Below, piece after piece: positions 1 to 8,923 of a stretch of DNA of 64,000 nt. Positions within the stretch are counted from its first letter, which is position 1. Each line of letters starts with the position of its first letter. Below the pieces are notes generated by a model. The model ran no database searches, was not told the DNA's origin, and worked only from the letters and a program-made list of their open reading frames with translations. A program made the position numbers and the translations under genes. Source of the stretch: Shewanella putrefaciens (GTDB taxonomy: Bacteria > Pseudomonadota > Gammaproteobacteria > Enterobacterales > Shewanellaceae); assembly GCF_016406305.1 (NCBI RefSeq), contig NZ_CP066369.1:638501-702500 (forward strand). Direction: 5' to 3'.

Positions 1-1
1 C

Positions 2-610
2 TTGGACAGTCCGATGGCCATTGAGGCGACCCGGGTTTACGTTAACAACTATCCTTTAATGGACGAGGATTTTAAGCGTTTCACCCGCCAGCATCCCGGA
101 CAACACCCACTACTCTCAAATGTTGAGTTTATTCAAACAACTGAAGAGTCTATTGCGCTCAATGATGTTCATAAGGGGTTGATTATTATTGCAGGGAGCG
201 GCATGTGTAACGGTGGACGTATTCGCAGTCACTTTGAACATAACCTGTGGCGTCCGGAATGTGATGTGATCATCTGTGGTTATCAAGCCCTAGGTACTCC
301 TGGACGTGCCTTAGTCGATGGAGCCGAAGAATTGACTATCCATGGCAACAGCATAAAAGCCGCCGCTAAGTTGCACACCGTCGGTGGGCTTTCGGCCCAT
401 GCGGATCAGGCCGAGTTATTAAATTGGTATCGACACTTTAATAACCAACCACCGCTGATCTTGGTTCACGGTGAACCCGAGGCGCAGCATGGCTTAGTCG
501 AAGTGCTCAATCAAGATCTTAAAACTAAGCCACAGGCTATAGCGATCGCTAGCCAGGGTGATCGACTGGATTTAAATGCGCTACCTAAATTAGTGTGGAA
601 AACCGCTTAA
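2..610 (+). CDS. MBL-fold beta-CASP RNA metallo-hydrolase, C-terminal part (5' truncated by window)
   Basis: This is the C-terminal ~200 residues of a metallo-beta-lactamase/beta-CASP nuclease of the kind annotated as an exonuclease of the beta-lactamase fold involved in RNA processing. The reading frame is open from the first bases of the window, so the N-terminal metal-binding HxHxDH half lies outside. Visible family signatures are GSGMCNGGRI in the beta-CASP region, the His-containing GGLSAHADQ segment and the late LVHGEPEAQ motif that supplies a final metal ligand. The family cleaves RNA using two zinc ions; the cellular substrate cannot be told from this fragment. A strong hairpin with a T-run follows the stop codon, so it ends its transcript. 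Confidence 0.85.
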   Translation: MDSPMAIEATRVYVNNYPLMDEDFKRFTRQHPGQHPLLSNVEFIQTTEESIALNDVHKGLIIIAGSGMCNGGRIRSHFEHNLWRPECDVIICGYQALGTPGRALVDGAEELTIHGNSIKAAAKLHTVGGLSAHADQAELLNWYRHFNNQPPLILVHGEPEAQHGLVEVLNQDLKTKPQAIAIASQGDRLDLNALPKLVWKTA

Positions 611-618
611 GTTTAGCC

Positions 619-660
619 GTAACATGCTCCATACCTTAGGGTGTAGAGCATGTTACTTTT
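619..660 (+). terminator. Rho-independent terminator after the MBL-fold gene
   Basis: An 11-bp perfect stem (619-629 with 646-656) can be extended by five inner pairs (631-635 with 640-644) around a TTAG loop and is followed by TTTT. It starts nine bases after the stop codon. Confidence 0.8.
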
Positions 661-858
661 AAAGATAAATCAAAATAGTTATTTCTATTAAATAAACCCA
701 GCCAGTGTTTCACTTGTTGGGTATTTCTTGTATTTTAACTCGAAACTTATCTTAGGCGATATTTCCTCTTGCCTATTTGGGGTTTATTGCTCAATGGGAA
801 AATGCTTTATTAAAGTCGTCGTGAATGTGGGATAAAAACCATCAATGGAATGGAATGT

Positions 859-1230
859 ATGATTAATAAAAATGGATATACAGTGATGTTGTGCCTATTG
901 CTGACAGCCTGTAGTGGGGCAACACTGCGGACAAATATTGGTTCAGTGGCGTTAAATAATGCCGTGGCTAGCACAGTTGAGGTTTATACCCTAGCAGAAC
1001 TATCTCGGCATAAATACATAGGGTTAGGTGAGGTTTCTAGCACCTATTGCAGCACTGAAATCGATCCTATCGAGCGTATCAGTGTCGATGATTTGAAAAA
1101 GGACTTGAAGGTTCAAGTTCAAAAGCTAGGAGGAAACGCCATCATATTTTACGCATGTGGTAAGGTTAGTTATCCTGGCTGTAAACAATATTTTGAATGC
1201 AATGGCGAAGGTTTCGCTATTGAGATGTAA
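859..1230 (+). CDS. RcsF-like outer-membrane lipoprotein
   Basis: A 123-residue lipoprotein. The N-terminus is a short charged stretch, a hydrophobic run and a lipobox LTAC, so signal peptidase II cleavage and lipidation at that Cys are expected. The rest resembles RcsF, the sensor lipoprotein that reports envelope damage to the Rcs phosphorelay in enterics: a GLGEV..C segment, a GGNAI..YAC stretch, and PGC and FEC near the end, i.e. the four cysteines RcsF uses for two disulfides. No rcs kinase or regulator gene is nearby. The ATG at 859 is preferred because it begins directly with the lysine-containing n-region; an in-frame ATG at 850 adds only three residues. The family call is good; participation in a true Rcs pathway is unproven. 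Confidence 0.72.
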   Translation: MINKNGYTVMLCLLLTACSGATLRTNIGSVALNNAVASTVEVYTLAELSRHKYIGLGEVSSTYCSTEIDPIERISVDDLKKDLKVQVQKLGGNAIIFYACGKVSYPGCKQYFECNGEGFAIEM

Positions 1231-1255
1231 TTTTTTAAAGACCACAATACGATAT

Positions 1256-1287
1256 AAAGCTCACAACGCTGTGAGCTTTTTTTATTA
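1256..1287 (+). terminator. Rho-independent terminator after the RcsF-like gene
   Basis: The stem AAAGCTCACA / TGTGAGCTTT (1256-1265 with 1270-1279) has a four-base loop and is followed by a run of T. It sits 25 bases after the stop codon and just before the converging gene. Confidence 0.8.
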
Positions 1288-1306
1288 TGCAAATAAGGAG
1301 GAAGTA

Positions 1307-2662
1307 TTAGTCCGAGTTATTATCAAACTCAGTATCATCGAGTAATTCGAAGACGGGGGCGACATTAGGCACGTCTTTAAATAAGCGAGTAAAGTGACGT
1401 TGCACCCCTTTTAAGTCTATTCCCGCCAAGCCAGAGGCGAAGCCAAACCATGCATAGAGGCCGCTAAAGTTATCGAACATGGGCGGTAAATATTTCGGTT
1501 GGGTGATAATGCCTTCTTGGCAGGCTTGATACAGCACCGGAATATCTTCGATTGCCAGTTTTCCTAAGAATAACATAGGGATAAGCTCAGGCAGGCCCGA
1601 TGTGATGGCGCTACGAATGAAGTTAATGTTTTCCACATAGCCACGCACATAGGAGATGTCTTTGGTAAAAAAACTGCCTCCTTCAACCATGCCACCTCGG
1701 AAGACCCTTTGAGTCACACGGTAGCTATCCTTTGCACTTAAATTTAACCCTCTGAAATAGTTAAAAACATCGATAAAATCTGCTCCATTTTCTGCCATAT
1801 CGACGGCGGCGACGCGATCGCTGATGCGGCGGGCTCGTCCAGGATTTGAACTTAGGGTCAACATTTCGAGTAATACGGCTAGGCCTTCCTGCGTCGCGGC
1901 AACACGGGGGGAGCCGACACTGAGCCAAGTGGCATGGGGCTGGGCTCGACCATTGAGGGTTGTGCCGACATGTACCCAACCTTCGTGTACCTCATACACA
2001 TTAAGATCCGACTCGCTAAACATTGCCTTACTGTTAAGTTTTACCGTATCACCACCCACGGCGGCATCCGAGACAATACCGTCACTGAGACGCACGCGCA
2101 TATCATCGCTGTGGAAGTATTTCTCTAATCGTTGGCTAAGCACATGCACGGCTTCTGGAGCAGTAATAATTTTGGGATGGTGTTTATTCATATGCCGCGC
2201 CGCGGGCAGAGAAAAAATGTAACTGAGTTTATCGCCCAATTGGCGCAGGGTATGGCGATCTCCATGCAATTTGTGGTTAGCACTTCCGTATAATTCTTGG
2301 CTGAGTTTGCCAAAAGTCGGGGTTCCTCGATGGCCCAACATATCCACAACCAGGCGATATTGATCGACGTTAGCGACTAATATCTTGCCGAGCTTGTCTC
2401 TCTTACCTAAGCAGCGGTGAATATCTTGCTTAAGGGAGGTGAGTTCTGCTTGAGTTTTAATGGGGTCGAAAGGTAAGGCTATGTTTTGATAGAAATCTTG
2501 CTTAATGGCTGGCAGAGTCGTGCCCTTGCTTGATAGAAAACGTTCTTCCATCTCCCTTGGCCATTTAATGGCATCGAGGATTTTTATGGGAGTTTGGATA
2601 CGAATGAGTTCATCGGAAAAGCGGCGTAGATCTTGTTGGTACTGGGCTAACGACTCTGACAT
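1307..2662 (-). CDS. Flavohemoglobin expression-modulating QEGLA-motif protein (DUF1704 family)
   Basis: A 451-residue cytoplasmic protein of the DUF1704/TIGR02421 family. The family-defining QEGLA motif is present in the context ATQEGLAVLLE, and a second conserved segment VHEGWVHVGT precedes it; the histidines and glutamates of these two segments resemble a gluzincin-like metal site. The family is named from a reported effect on flavohemoglobin expression in another bacterium; its biochemical activity is not established. It is transcribed alone and convergent with the RcsF-like gene. The ATG start at 2662 gives the full family length. Confidence 0.85.
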   Translation of the reverse strand: MSESLAQYQQDLRRFSDELIRIQTPIKILDAIKWPREMEERFLSSKGTTLPAIKQDFYQNIALPFDPIKTQAELTSLKQDIHRCLGKRDKLGKILVANVDQYRLVVDMLGHRGTPTFGKLSQELYGSANHKLHGDRHTLRQLGDKLSYIFSLPAARHMNKHHPKIITAPEAVHVLSQRLEKYFHSDDMRVRLSDGIVSDAAVGGDTVKLNSKAMFSESDLNVYEVHEGWVHVGTTLNGRAQPHATWLSVGSPRVAATQEGLAVLLEMLTLSSNPGRARRISDRVAAVDMAENGADFIDVFNYFRGLNLSAKDSYRVTQRVFRGGMVEGGSFFTKDISYVRGYVENINFIRSAITSGLPELIPMLFLGKLAIEDIPVLYQACQEGIITQPKYLPPMFDNFSGLYAWFGFASGLAGIDLKGVQRHFTRLFKDVPNVAPVFELLDDTEFDNNSD

Positions 2663-2985
2663 TCCCGTAATCCTACTGGTAACTTAAACGCTAGAAATTA
2701 GGCTAATCATAGCCTTAAAGCCTCGCTATTTATACGGCGAAGCCTAATCGAGGCTGAAAAATCCCGATTAAATCTCTTTGCAAAGGAGATTGCGATGGTC
2801 CTGATGGGGGATGTACGTTTGATTGAGCTAAAACTTAAGCCGATAAAGTCGCTGGCTAAAAATGGCGTCATAAAAGGTGAGTGAAATGCACACCCAGCCC
2901 CAAGTGCTGGGTGAGGCGTTAGTTTTGCTGGTTTTTAGTGTGCGCCCTAGGGAAGAGCGCACCAGCAGAAAGGAATCATAAAGGC
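2663..2985. other. Intergenic region with one candidate small ORF and hairpins
   Basis: 323 bp between two minus-strand genes. It contains the candidate small ORF at 2795-2884, an 8-bp hairpin CACCCAGC/GCTGGGTG near 2890-2912 without a T-run, and an inverted repeat GTGCGC...GCGCAC near 2940-2962 that may help end the minus-strand transcript from 3162. Confidence 0.5.
2795..2884 (+). CDS. Candidate 29-residue small protein with an occludable ribosome-binding site
   Basis: An ATG at 2795 is preceded by a near-perfect Shine-Dalgarno AAGGAG (2783-2788) at six-base spacing. It opens 29 codons (begins MVLMGDVRLIEL, ends KNGVIKGE) before TGA. The sequence 2771-2791 folds into a hairpin of ten pairs with one bulged G that buries the Shine-Dalgarno. 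I do not recognise the peptide. Chance occurrence is possible; the support is the spacing and strength of the ribosome-binding site only. Confidence 0.25.
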   Translation: MVLMGDVRLIELKLKPIKSLAKNGVIKGE

Positions 2986-3162
2986 TTAAAAAAAATCGTC
3001 ATCTCCTAATGCACGTCTTAATTCGGCGCGTTCGAGGTAATCTTCTAAGCGTTTTTTGACTTCACGCTTATGTTGCATTGCTTCGGCCGCTTTGCTGTTC
3101 CTAGGGGTGGTCATTGCCTCAAGTTCAGTATCGTTGGGCACGACTTCAATAATATGAGCCAT
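2986..3162 (-). CDS. PA3496-family small protein
   Basis: A 58-residue protein beginning MAHIIEVVPNDTELEAM and ending in the acidic/aromatic tail GDDDFF. The middle is a highly charged helix rich in Lys/Arg/Glu (KREVKKRLEDYLERAELRR). This matches the short PA3496-family proteins annotated as putative envelope-integrity proteins in gammaproteobacteria, whose molecular role is not established. The start is supported by a good ribosome-binding site (AGAGGAA about six bases upstream). It has no signal peptide or membrane segment. Confidence 0.75.
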   Translation of the reverse strand: MAHIIEVVPNDTELEAMTTPRNSKAAEAMQHKREVKKRLEDYLERAELRRALGDDDFF

Positions 3163-3462
3163 AACGAATTCCTCTTGTTGTTCCTACCGACTTTCTATCT
3201 AAAAAGAGCGTGTTAGAAAAGCAAAAAATTTTGTGAATCAGAGTAAAAAATTTTTCCCGTTATGGAGGGCTGTGGGCCAGATAGTGATGGCGCATGTACG
3301 CTTAATTTAGTTTATGCTTATTTTGTGATTAAGCGCATAACTCTGTCATTTTGTTCCTGTATTAATTCCTACTTAAATAGTAGGAAAACTTGAATTTAGC
3401 AAGGGTTAGAACAACACTTGAATAAGTGATTATTATTCTCCTTAGCTAGGGAATGGGCGTAT
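3163..3462. other. Intergenic region, divergent promoters expected
   Basis: 300 bp between the divergent small PA3496-family gene and the CHASE kinase operon. It is AT-rich and must hold both promoters, but I see no convincing -35/-10 pair, operator palindrome or ORF. Confidence 0.4.
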
Positions 3463-5616
3463 ATGTACAAGGATGGTTTTCCTGAATCTTTCGATTCCCC
3501 GAAGAAAAATTATTTTCGTGTACTCAGCTCAAGCTGGCTGATGGTGCTTGCCATGTTGTTTTTTATGGGCATTTCCTGGTATGCCCTCGAAGAATATTTT
3601 AGGGATCGTGGTGAAGAGCGTTTCAACAACAGTGTGCAAGAGCTGATCGAGGCCGTAAACCATAGGATGGTTGCCTATGAGCAAGTGCTGCGGGGCGGCA
3701 TTGGGCTTTTTCTTTCCTCAAATGGGGTAACACGCCAAGAATGGCAAATCTATATTACTAATGCACGCTTAAGTGAGTATTACCCCGGTATTCAAGGGAT
3801 TGGATATGCTGAATTATTAACGCCAGTAAATATAGGGGAGCATATTAAGCAAATCCAAGCCGAAGGGTTTAATGAATATAAGGTTTATCCAGTAGGAGAG
3901 AGGGAACTTTATTGTGCGATTAATTATTTAGAACCCTTCGATTGGCGTAATCAACGCGCCTTTGGTTTCGATATGTGTTCCGAACCCATTCGCCGCGCGG
4001 CGATATTGAGCGCGATAGCTTCGGGTATGCCCACGATTTCGGGAAAAGTCACTTTAGTGCAGGAAACTTCAGACGATACTCAGTCGGGTTTTTTAATGTA
4101 TTTGCCTCTGTATCGAGGCTTAGCCACGACGGAGGCCGAGCGAAAACAGCAAGCTATTGGTTTGGTCTATGCCGCATTTCGCATGAATGACTTAATGCAG
4201 GGGATTATGGGCAATCGTTTCTCCGGCTTGAAACTCGCTATTTATGATGGTGACACTGCCAACAGGGCTAATTTGATGTTCTCCAGCAGTAAAAAGCTAC
4301 CATCGACCGAGGACATTTTTTATAAATCGCAAACGGAGATGATAGAAGGCCAGACTTGGCGTTTGGATATTTCTTCCCAGTCACGTTTTATTTCGAGTTC
4401 AGAACAGGCGCAAAGTATTTGGTTGCAGGTGATTGGTTGTGGTTTTGTGTTGGCCTTATTTTATTCGGTGATCGTGATGGCGCGTAATCGCTATCAAGAG
4501 TCGATGCTTACCGCAGAGTTGATCGCAAACGAAAAGCGCTTCCGTCTGGTGATTGAAGCCTCTCCCAGCGCATTGTTTATGGTGGATAAGTCTGGTGTGA
4601 TTACCTTAGTTAACACCCATGCGGAGCGCCTCTTTGGTTATGCGAGGGACGAATTGCTTGGGCGATCCATCAATATGCTATTGCCTGAAGTTTTGCGTAA
4701 CGCCCATCAGCAGCACATGAGTAATTATTTGGTCCAGCCCATTGCCAAGAATATGTCGATGCGGGATGACCTGTTTGGTTGCTGTAAAGATGGAACTCGT
4801 TTGGCCATCGAAGTGGGGCTAACTCCCATCCATTTCAGCAATGGGGTTTCTATTCTGGCAACGATTAATAATGTGTCCGAGCGTAAACGTATTGAAATTC
4901 AGCGTGCTGAGCACACAAAGGAGCTTGAACGGATCAATCAAGAGTTAGACCGTTTCGCTTACATTGCGTCCCACGATTTGAAATCCCCCCTTAGGGGAAT
5001 TGAGCAATTGACGAGTTGGTTATCGGAAGATCTTGCTGATAATACTAATGAAAATGTTCAAAAGTATTTAGGTTTGATCCAGAGTCGTATTCATCGAATG
5101 GTGTTATTACTCGATGGCTTGTTAATGTTCTCCCGTATTGGTCGGGTCGATACCGAGATTGTTGAGGTAAATACTCAGCAACTTATGGAAGATATGTTCG
5201 CGTTAGTTGCCCCGCCACAGGGATTTGAATTAGTACTCGAGGGTGGTTTTCCTCAATTGAAAACGGTCAAAACCTTGTTGGAGTTAGTGGTAAGGAATCT
5301 GATGAGCAATGCCATTAAACACCACGATAAAGGGCAGGGCGTTATTAGAGTGCAATGCGAGCAGAGGGATGAGCAGTATTGGTTTAGCGTGATTGATGAT
5401 GGCCCTGGTATTTCTAACGCTTATCATGGAAAAGTGTTTGAAATGTTTCAAACACTAAGGCCTAGAGATGAGGTGGAGGGCAGCGGTTTAGGTCTATCTC
5501 TCGTGAAAAAAACCGTAGAGAGTCTCGGTGGTCAGGTTCAGCTAAAATCCGAAGGGCGGGGTTGCTGCTTCCAGTTTAGTTGGCCTAAGCGAATTATCGA
5601 CAAGGAGGTGTTATGA
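3463..5616 (+). CDS. CHASE-PAS sensor histidine kinase
   Basis: A 717-residue inner-membrane histidine kinase. Order: membrane segment about 24-43; periplasmic CHASE sensor domain about 60-290 (RGGIGLFLSS, GIQGIGYAE, FGFDM); second membrane segment about 322-344; PAS domain about 365-480 (NEKRFRLVIEASPSALFMVDKSG region); HisKA with phosphoacceptor H504 in the ASHDLKSPLRG motif; C-terminal HATPase_c with N box NLMSNAIKHH, G1 box DDGPGIS and G2 box GSGLGLS. The H-box type is that of phytochrome-like kinases that pair with stand-alone receivers. It lacks an attached receiver. The next gene, a single-domain receiver, overlaps its stop by four bases, so translational coupling and phosphotransfer to it are likely. 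The CHASE ligand is unknown. Confidence 0.93.
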   Translation: MYKDGFPESFDSPKKNYFRVLSSSWLMVLAMLFFMGISWYALEEYFRDRGEERFNNSVQELIEAVNHRMVAYEQVLRGGIGLFLSSNGVTRQEWQIYITNARLSEYYPGIQGIGYAELLTPVNIGEHIKQIQAEGFNEYKVYPVGERELYCAINYLEPFDWRNQRAFGFDMCSEPIRRAAILSAIASGMPTISGKVTLVQETSDDTQSGFLMYLPLYRGLATTEAERKQQAIGLVYAAFRMNDLMQGIMGNRFSGLKLAIYDGDTANRANLMFSSSKKLPSTEDIFYKSQTEMIEGQTWRLDISSQSRFISSSEQAQSIWLQVIGCGFVLALFYSVIVMARNRYQESMLTAELIANEKRFRLVIEASPSALFMVDKSGVITLVNTHAERLFGYARDELLGRSINMLLPEVLRNAHQQHMSNYLVQPIAKNMSMRDDLFGCCKDGTRLAIEVGLTPIHFSNGVSILATINNVSERKRIEIQRAEHTKELERINQELDRFAYIASHDLKSPLRGIEQLTSWLSEDLADNTNENVQKYLGLIQSRIHRMVLLLDGLLMFSRIGRVDTEIVEVNTQQLMEDMFALVAPPQGFELVLEGGFPQLKTVKTLLELVVRNLMSNAIKHHDKGQGVIRVQCEQRDEQYWFSVIDDGPGISNAYHGKVFEMFQTLRPRDEVEGSGLGLSLVKKTVESLGGQVQLKSEGRGCCFQFSWPKRIIDKEVL

Positions 5617-6047
5617 GCAGCTGCGATAGTTACAATCAGGTGATGATTTTACTCGTCGATGATGATGATGTGGATTATATGGCGGTGCAAAGGGCGATGC
5701 GGCAGTTGCGTCTATTGAACCCCTTGATACGGGCCCGAGATGGGTTGGAGGCGTTGAATATTCTCACGCATCCGGAAACGATTAAAGGGCCCTATCTCAT
5801 ATTGCTAGATCTGAATATGCCAAGGATGAATGGCTTTGAATTTCTTGAACATATTCGCTCAGATCCAACCTTATCTGCATCAGTGGTTTTTATGCTCACC
5901 ACCTCAAGTACCGATGAAGATAGGATGAGAGCCTATAGCCATCATGTCGCTGGATATATGGTTAAAACGGATATTAAAGACGGTTTTAATAACATTTTTA
6001 ATATGTTGGAAGGTTATTGGCACATTGTCGAGCTCCCAACCGTATGA
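5613..6047 (+). CDS. Single-domain response regulator (Rcp1-like CheY family)
   Basis: A 144-residue receiver with no output domain. It has the acidic cluster LLVDDDDVD near residue 15, the phosphoacceptor Asp in LILLDLNMPRMNG, a conserved Thr in LTTSSTDEDR and the Lys in VKTD. The extended acidic cluster and the LLDLNMPRMNG segment resemble the receivers paired with phytochrome-like histidine kinases. It overlaps the upstream kinase gene by four bases (ATGA) and is followed three bases later by the REC-GGDEF-EAL gene, so it probably works as a phosphate shuttle or sink within this operon. Confidence 0.92.
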   Translation: MSSCDSYNQVMILLVDDDDVDYMAVQRAMRQLRLLNPLIRARDGLEALNILTHPETIKGPYLILLDLNMPRMNGFEFLEHIRSDPTLSASVVFMLTTSSTDEDRMRAYSHHVAGYMVKTDIKDGFNNIFNMLEGYWHIVELPTV

Positions 6048-6050
6048 GGT

Positions 6051-7778
6051 GTGTATATGGACTTACTACTGATCGACGATGATGAAGTGGATAGAACGGC
6101 AATCATCCGGGCGTTAAGGCAGTCAAAGTTGGCGTTTAATGTTATTGAGGCCAATTGCGCTTTCGATGGGTTGAATCTCGCCCTCGAGCGCCACTTCGAT
6201 GGCATTTTATTGGATTATTTATTGCCAGACGCCAATGGCTTAGAAGTGCTGATCAAACTTAATTCTATGACTCAAGAGCAAACCGTGGTGGTCATGCTGA
6301 GTCGCTATGAAGATGAAAAACTGGCCCAACGCTGTATCGAGTTAGGTGCTCAGGATTTTTTGCTGAAAGATGAAGTGAATTCACGCATTCTAAGCCGTGC
6401 AATTCGTTACGCTAAACAAAGATCCTCCATGGCCTTAGCCCTTAGAAATAGCCATCAGAAGCTTAAAGATCTCGCCGAGCATGATTCCCTCACTAAATTA
6501 GTTAACCGTTATGGCTTTGAACTTTGCCTCAACCGAGCCATTGCTAGGGCGAAGAGAAGTCACGATTTTCTTGCGGTAATTTTACTCGATCTTGATGATT
6601 TTAAAGCTATAAATGATACGTTAGGCCACCAGACTGGCGACATTCTATTGGTGCAGGTCGCTTCACGCCTCAGCACTGTATTGCGCGATGGGGACGTTAT
6701 TGCCCGATTAGGTGGCGATGAGTTTGTGGTGTTAGTCACCGATAATGACTACAAATATTTTCCTATGATAGTCGCTAACCGTTTGCTTAAGGCATTTGAA
6801 GACGTGTTTTGTCTTGGGGATAACGATGTGATGATTGGCGCCAGCATTGGGGTCGCGTTTTATAGCGAAGCCGCATCGAACAGTTCTGAGTTGATGAAAT
6901 GTGCCGATATTGCCATGTACCGAGCGAAGAAAATGGGGCGCAATCAGATCCAGTTTTATTCCGAAGCCTTAGATAGGGAGGTTCGTTATCGTAATCATAT
7001 CGAATCTAGCCTGAGGATCGCCCTCAAACAGAATGAATTTAAAGTTTATTATCAAGCTCAAGTGGATTCTCAAACCCATCAAATGGTGGGGATGGAAGCG
7101 CTTATCCGCTGGCAGCATCCACAAGATGGGCTGATTTCACCGGAGAAGTTCCTGCCCATTGCCGAAGAGATTGGCTTAATGGAGGAGATAGGAGATTGGA
7201 TATTGATTGAGGCCTGTAGGCAGGCGCAGGAATGGTTAACTCAGTTACAACCCTTCGGATATCAGTTCACTATCGCCGTTAATTTATCGGCTGCACAAAT
7301 AGGCCATATCGATTTATATCAGAAAATTGTTAATGCACTGGAGGTGACCCATTTACCGGCAACGGCGTTGGAGTTAGAGATTACTGAAAATTGTTTAATT
7401 GAAGAACCCCACGAACATGCGAAAGTGCTAGATCAAATCGCCGCATTAGGAGTACGTTTTGCGCTCGATGATTTTGGGACTGGCTTTTCCTCCCTAGAGC
7501 ACATAAAGCTATTTCCTATCAGTGTGTTGAAGATAGATAAAAGCTTTGTGGCCTCCTATGATAAGGATGAGAAAGATACCCGGTTACTTGCCGCTTTATT
7601 AAATTTTGCTTACGGTTTTAATGTGATATCCGTGGCAGAAGGCGTCGAAACCCTTGAACAGGCTGAGTTTTGTACTACGCGAAACTGCAATGTACTACAA
7701 GGGTATCTGTTTTCCCGTCCTTTAGAGGCGAGTGACTTCGAAGCAAAATATATTGCCCCTTTACTCGCACAATTGTGA
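6051..7778 (+). CDS. REC-GGDEF-EAL response regulator, c-di-GMP turnover
   Basis: A 575-residue protein with an N-terminal receiver (1-118; acidic residues in LLIDDDEVD and phospho-Asp in GILLDYLLPDANG), a diguanylate cyclase domain (about 140-300) and a phosphodiesterase domain (about 320-565). The cyclase signature GGDEF is intact at 221-225. The EAL signature is intact at 349-351, and the other catalytic segments ELEITEN, DDFGTGFSS, KIDKSF and AEGVET are present, so both activities are possible. No RxxD inhibitory site is evident just before GGDEF (preceding residues DGDVIARL). It ends the operon begun by the CHASE kinase and is the probable output: environmental sensing converted into c-di-GMP change. 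Confidence 0.93.
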   Translation: MYMDLLLIDDDEVDRTAIIRALRQSKLAFNVIEANCAFDGLNLALERHFDGILLDYLLPDANGLEVLIKLNSMTQEQTVVVMLSRYEDEKLAQRCIELGAQDFLLKDEVNSRILSRAIRYAKQRSSMALALRNSHQKLKDLAEHDSLTKLVNRYGFELCLNRAIARAKRSHDFLAVILLDLDDFKAINDTLGHQTGDILLVQVASRLSTVLRDGDVIARLGGDEFVVLVTDNDYKYFPMIVANRLLKAFEDVFCLGDNDVMIGASIGVAFYSEAASNSSELMKCADIAMYRAKKMGRNQIQFYSEALDREVRYRNHIESSLRIALKQNEFKVYYQAQVDSQTHQMVGMEALIRWQHPQDGLISPEKFLPIAEEIGLMEEIGDWILIEACRQAQEWLTQLQPFGYQFTIAVNLSAAQIGHIDLYQKIVNALEVTHLPATALELEITENCLIEEPHEHAKVLDQIAALGVRFALDDFGTGFSSLEHIKLFPISVLKIDKSFVASYDKDEKDTRLLAALLNFAYGFNVISVAEGVETLEQAEFCTTRNCNVLQGYLFSRPLEASDFEAKYIAPLLAQL

Positions 7779-7934
7779 ACATTATCTTACCCTCAATACA
7801 GGCAGTGGATTTCATCTGGTGAGGAGTTTTTCCTTGCTTTACACTGAGCAATAGACAAATATCTGCCCTCCCTTCTCTGGTGTGTTTTTTACCTCAGAAT
7901 TCCCATTCACAGTGCTTAATTTGGTCAGTTCGTA

Positions 7935-8840
7935 ATGAAAATAGGTATCTTATCTCAGTTTCCCCAATTGTATTCGACACAACGTCTCGTCGCCGCCTGT
8001 GAGGCACGTGGCCATGAAGCTGTGGTGATCAATACGTTAAACTGTTATATGAATATCAATTCCATTAAACCCAGCATTCATTATGAGGGTGAGGAGTTGG
8101 TGGGGTTTGATGCGATCATTCCGCGGATCCATGCGAGTGTGACGTTTTACGGCTGTGCGGTTGTGCGTCAATTCGAGATGATGGGCGTATTTGTGGCAAA
8201 TGATTCGATTTCCATCGCTCGCTCGCGGGATAAATTACGTGCCCTGCAACTGCTGTCGCGTAAAGGAATTGGTATGCCTATCACTGGGTTTGCCAATAAA
8301 CCTAATGATATTCCAGACCTTATCAATATGGTCGGCGGTGCTCCTTTAGTGATTAAGCTGCTTGAGGGAACCCAAGGTATTGGCGTGGTGTTAGCCGAGA
8401 CGAAAACGGCTGCCGAGAGCGTTATCGAGGCCTTTTTAGGGCTTAAGGCCAATATTTTGGTCCAAGAATATATTAAAGAATCCAATGGCAGCGATATCCG
8501 TTGTTTTGTGGTGGGCGATAAAGTGGTTGCCTCAATGAAGCGCCAAGGTCCCGAGGGCGATTTTCGCTCAAACCTGCATTTAGGTGGCTGTGGTGAAAAA
8601 ATTAAAATCACCCCAGAAGAACGTAAAATGGCGGTCGCAGCCGTTAAGGCGATGGGACTGGTTGTCGCTGGGGTGGATATACTGCGCTCCCATCGTGGCC
8701 CATTGATCCTTGAGGTTAATTCTGCGCCTGGCATTGAGGGTATCGAACAAACTACGGGGATTTCAGTCACCGAGCCTATCGTTGAATATATTGAGAAAAT
8801 GGTGGCGGCGCGTAAATCGAATCGCCCGATTATTGCTTAG
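7935..8840 (+). CDS. rimK: Ribosomal protein S6--L-glutamate ligase RimK
   Basis: A 301-residue ATP-grasp ligase that adds glutamate residues to the C-terminus of ribosomal protein S6. The protein begins [10 protein letters not shown], followed by the RimK pre-ATP-grasp domain and the ATP-grasp core: the [17 protein letters not shown] loop that clamps [29 protein letters not shown], and the metal-binding [18 protein letters not shown] segment. Length matches E. coli RimK (300). Transcribed alone; a strong bidirectional hairpin follows. Confidence 0.95.
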   Translation: MKIGILSQFPQLYSTQRLVAACEARGHEAVVINTLNCYMNINSIKPSIHYEGEELVGFDAIIPRIHASVTFYGCAVVRQFEMMGVFVANDSISIARSRDKLRALQLLSRKGIGMPITGFANKPNDIPDLINMVGGAPLVIKLLEGTQGIGVVLAETKTAAESVIEAFLGLKANILVQEYIKESNGSDIRCFVVGDKVVASMKRQGPEGDFRSNLHLGGCGEKIKITPEERKMAVAAVKAMGLVVAGVDILRSHRGPLILEVNSAPGIEGIEQTTGISVTEPIVEYIEKMVAARKSNRPIIA

Positions 8841-8872
8841 GCTTGAATTTAAGATATTAGGCTTGAATTTAA
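8837..8872 (+). repeat. Short direct repeat at the rimK 3' end
   Basis: The 16-base sequence TTAGGCTTGAATTTAA occurs at 8837-8852 (overlapping the rimK stop codon) and again at 8857-8872. It looks like a local slippage duplication between the stop codon and the terminator. Confidence 0.7.
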
Positions 8873-8875
8873 AGT

Positions 8876-8902
8876 AAAAACGCCACGTAAAGTGGCGTTT
8901 TT
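8876..8902. terminator. Bidirectional rho-independent terminator
   Basis: Stem AAAAACGCCAC / GTGGCGTTTTT (8876-8886 with 8892-8902) with a five-base loop. The A/T flanks give a T-run on either strand, serving the converging rimK and TorF-porin genes. Confidence 0.88.
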
Positions 8903-8923
8903 ACTGGTGCTGCAGAGTGGCCG

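Noticed and set aside
8168..8770. A 200-codon open frame on the minus strand inside rimK
   Set aside because: It lies wholly antisense to a well-supported gene and its residue pattern (Pro/Ser/Ile rich without domain marks) is that of a codon shadow.
8837..8872. The direct repeat after rimK as the start of a CRISPR or attachment site
   Set aside because: Only two 16-base copies, 20 bases apart, with no further units or integrase nearby.
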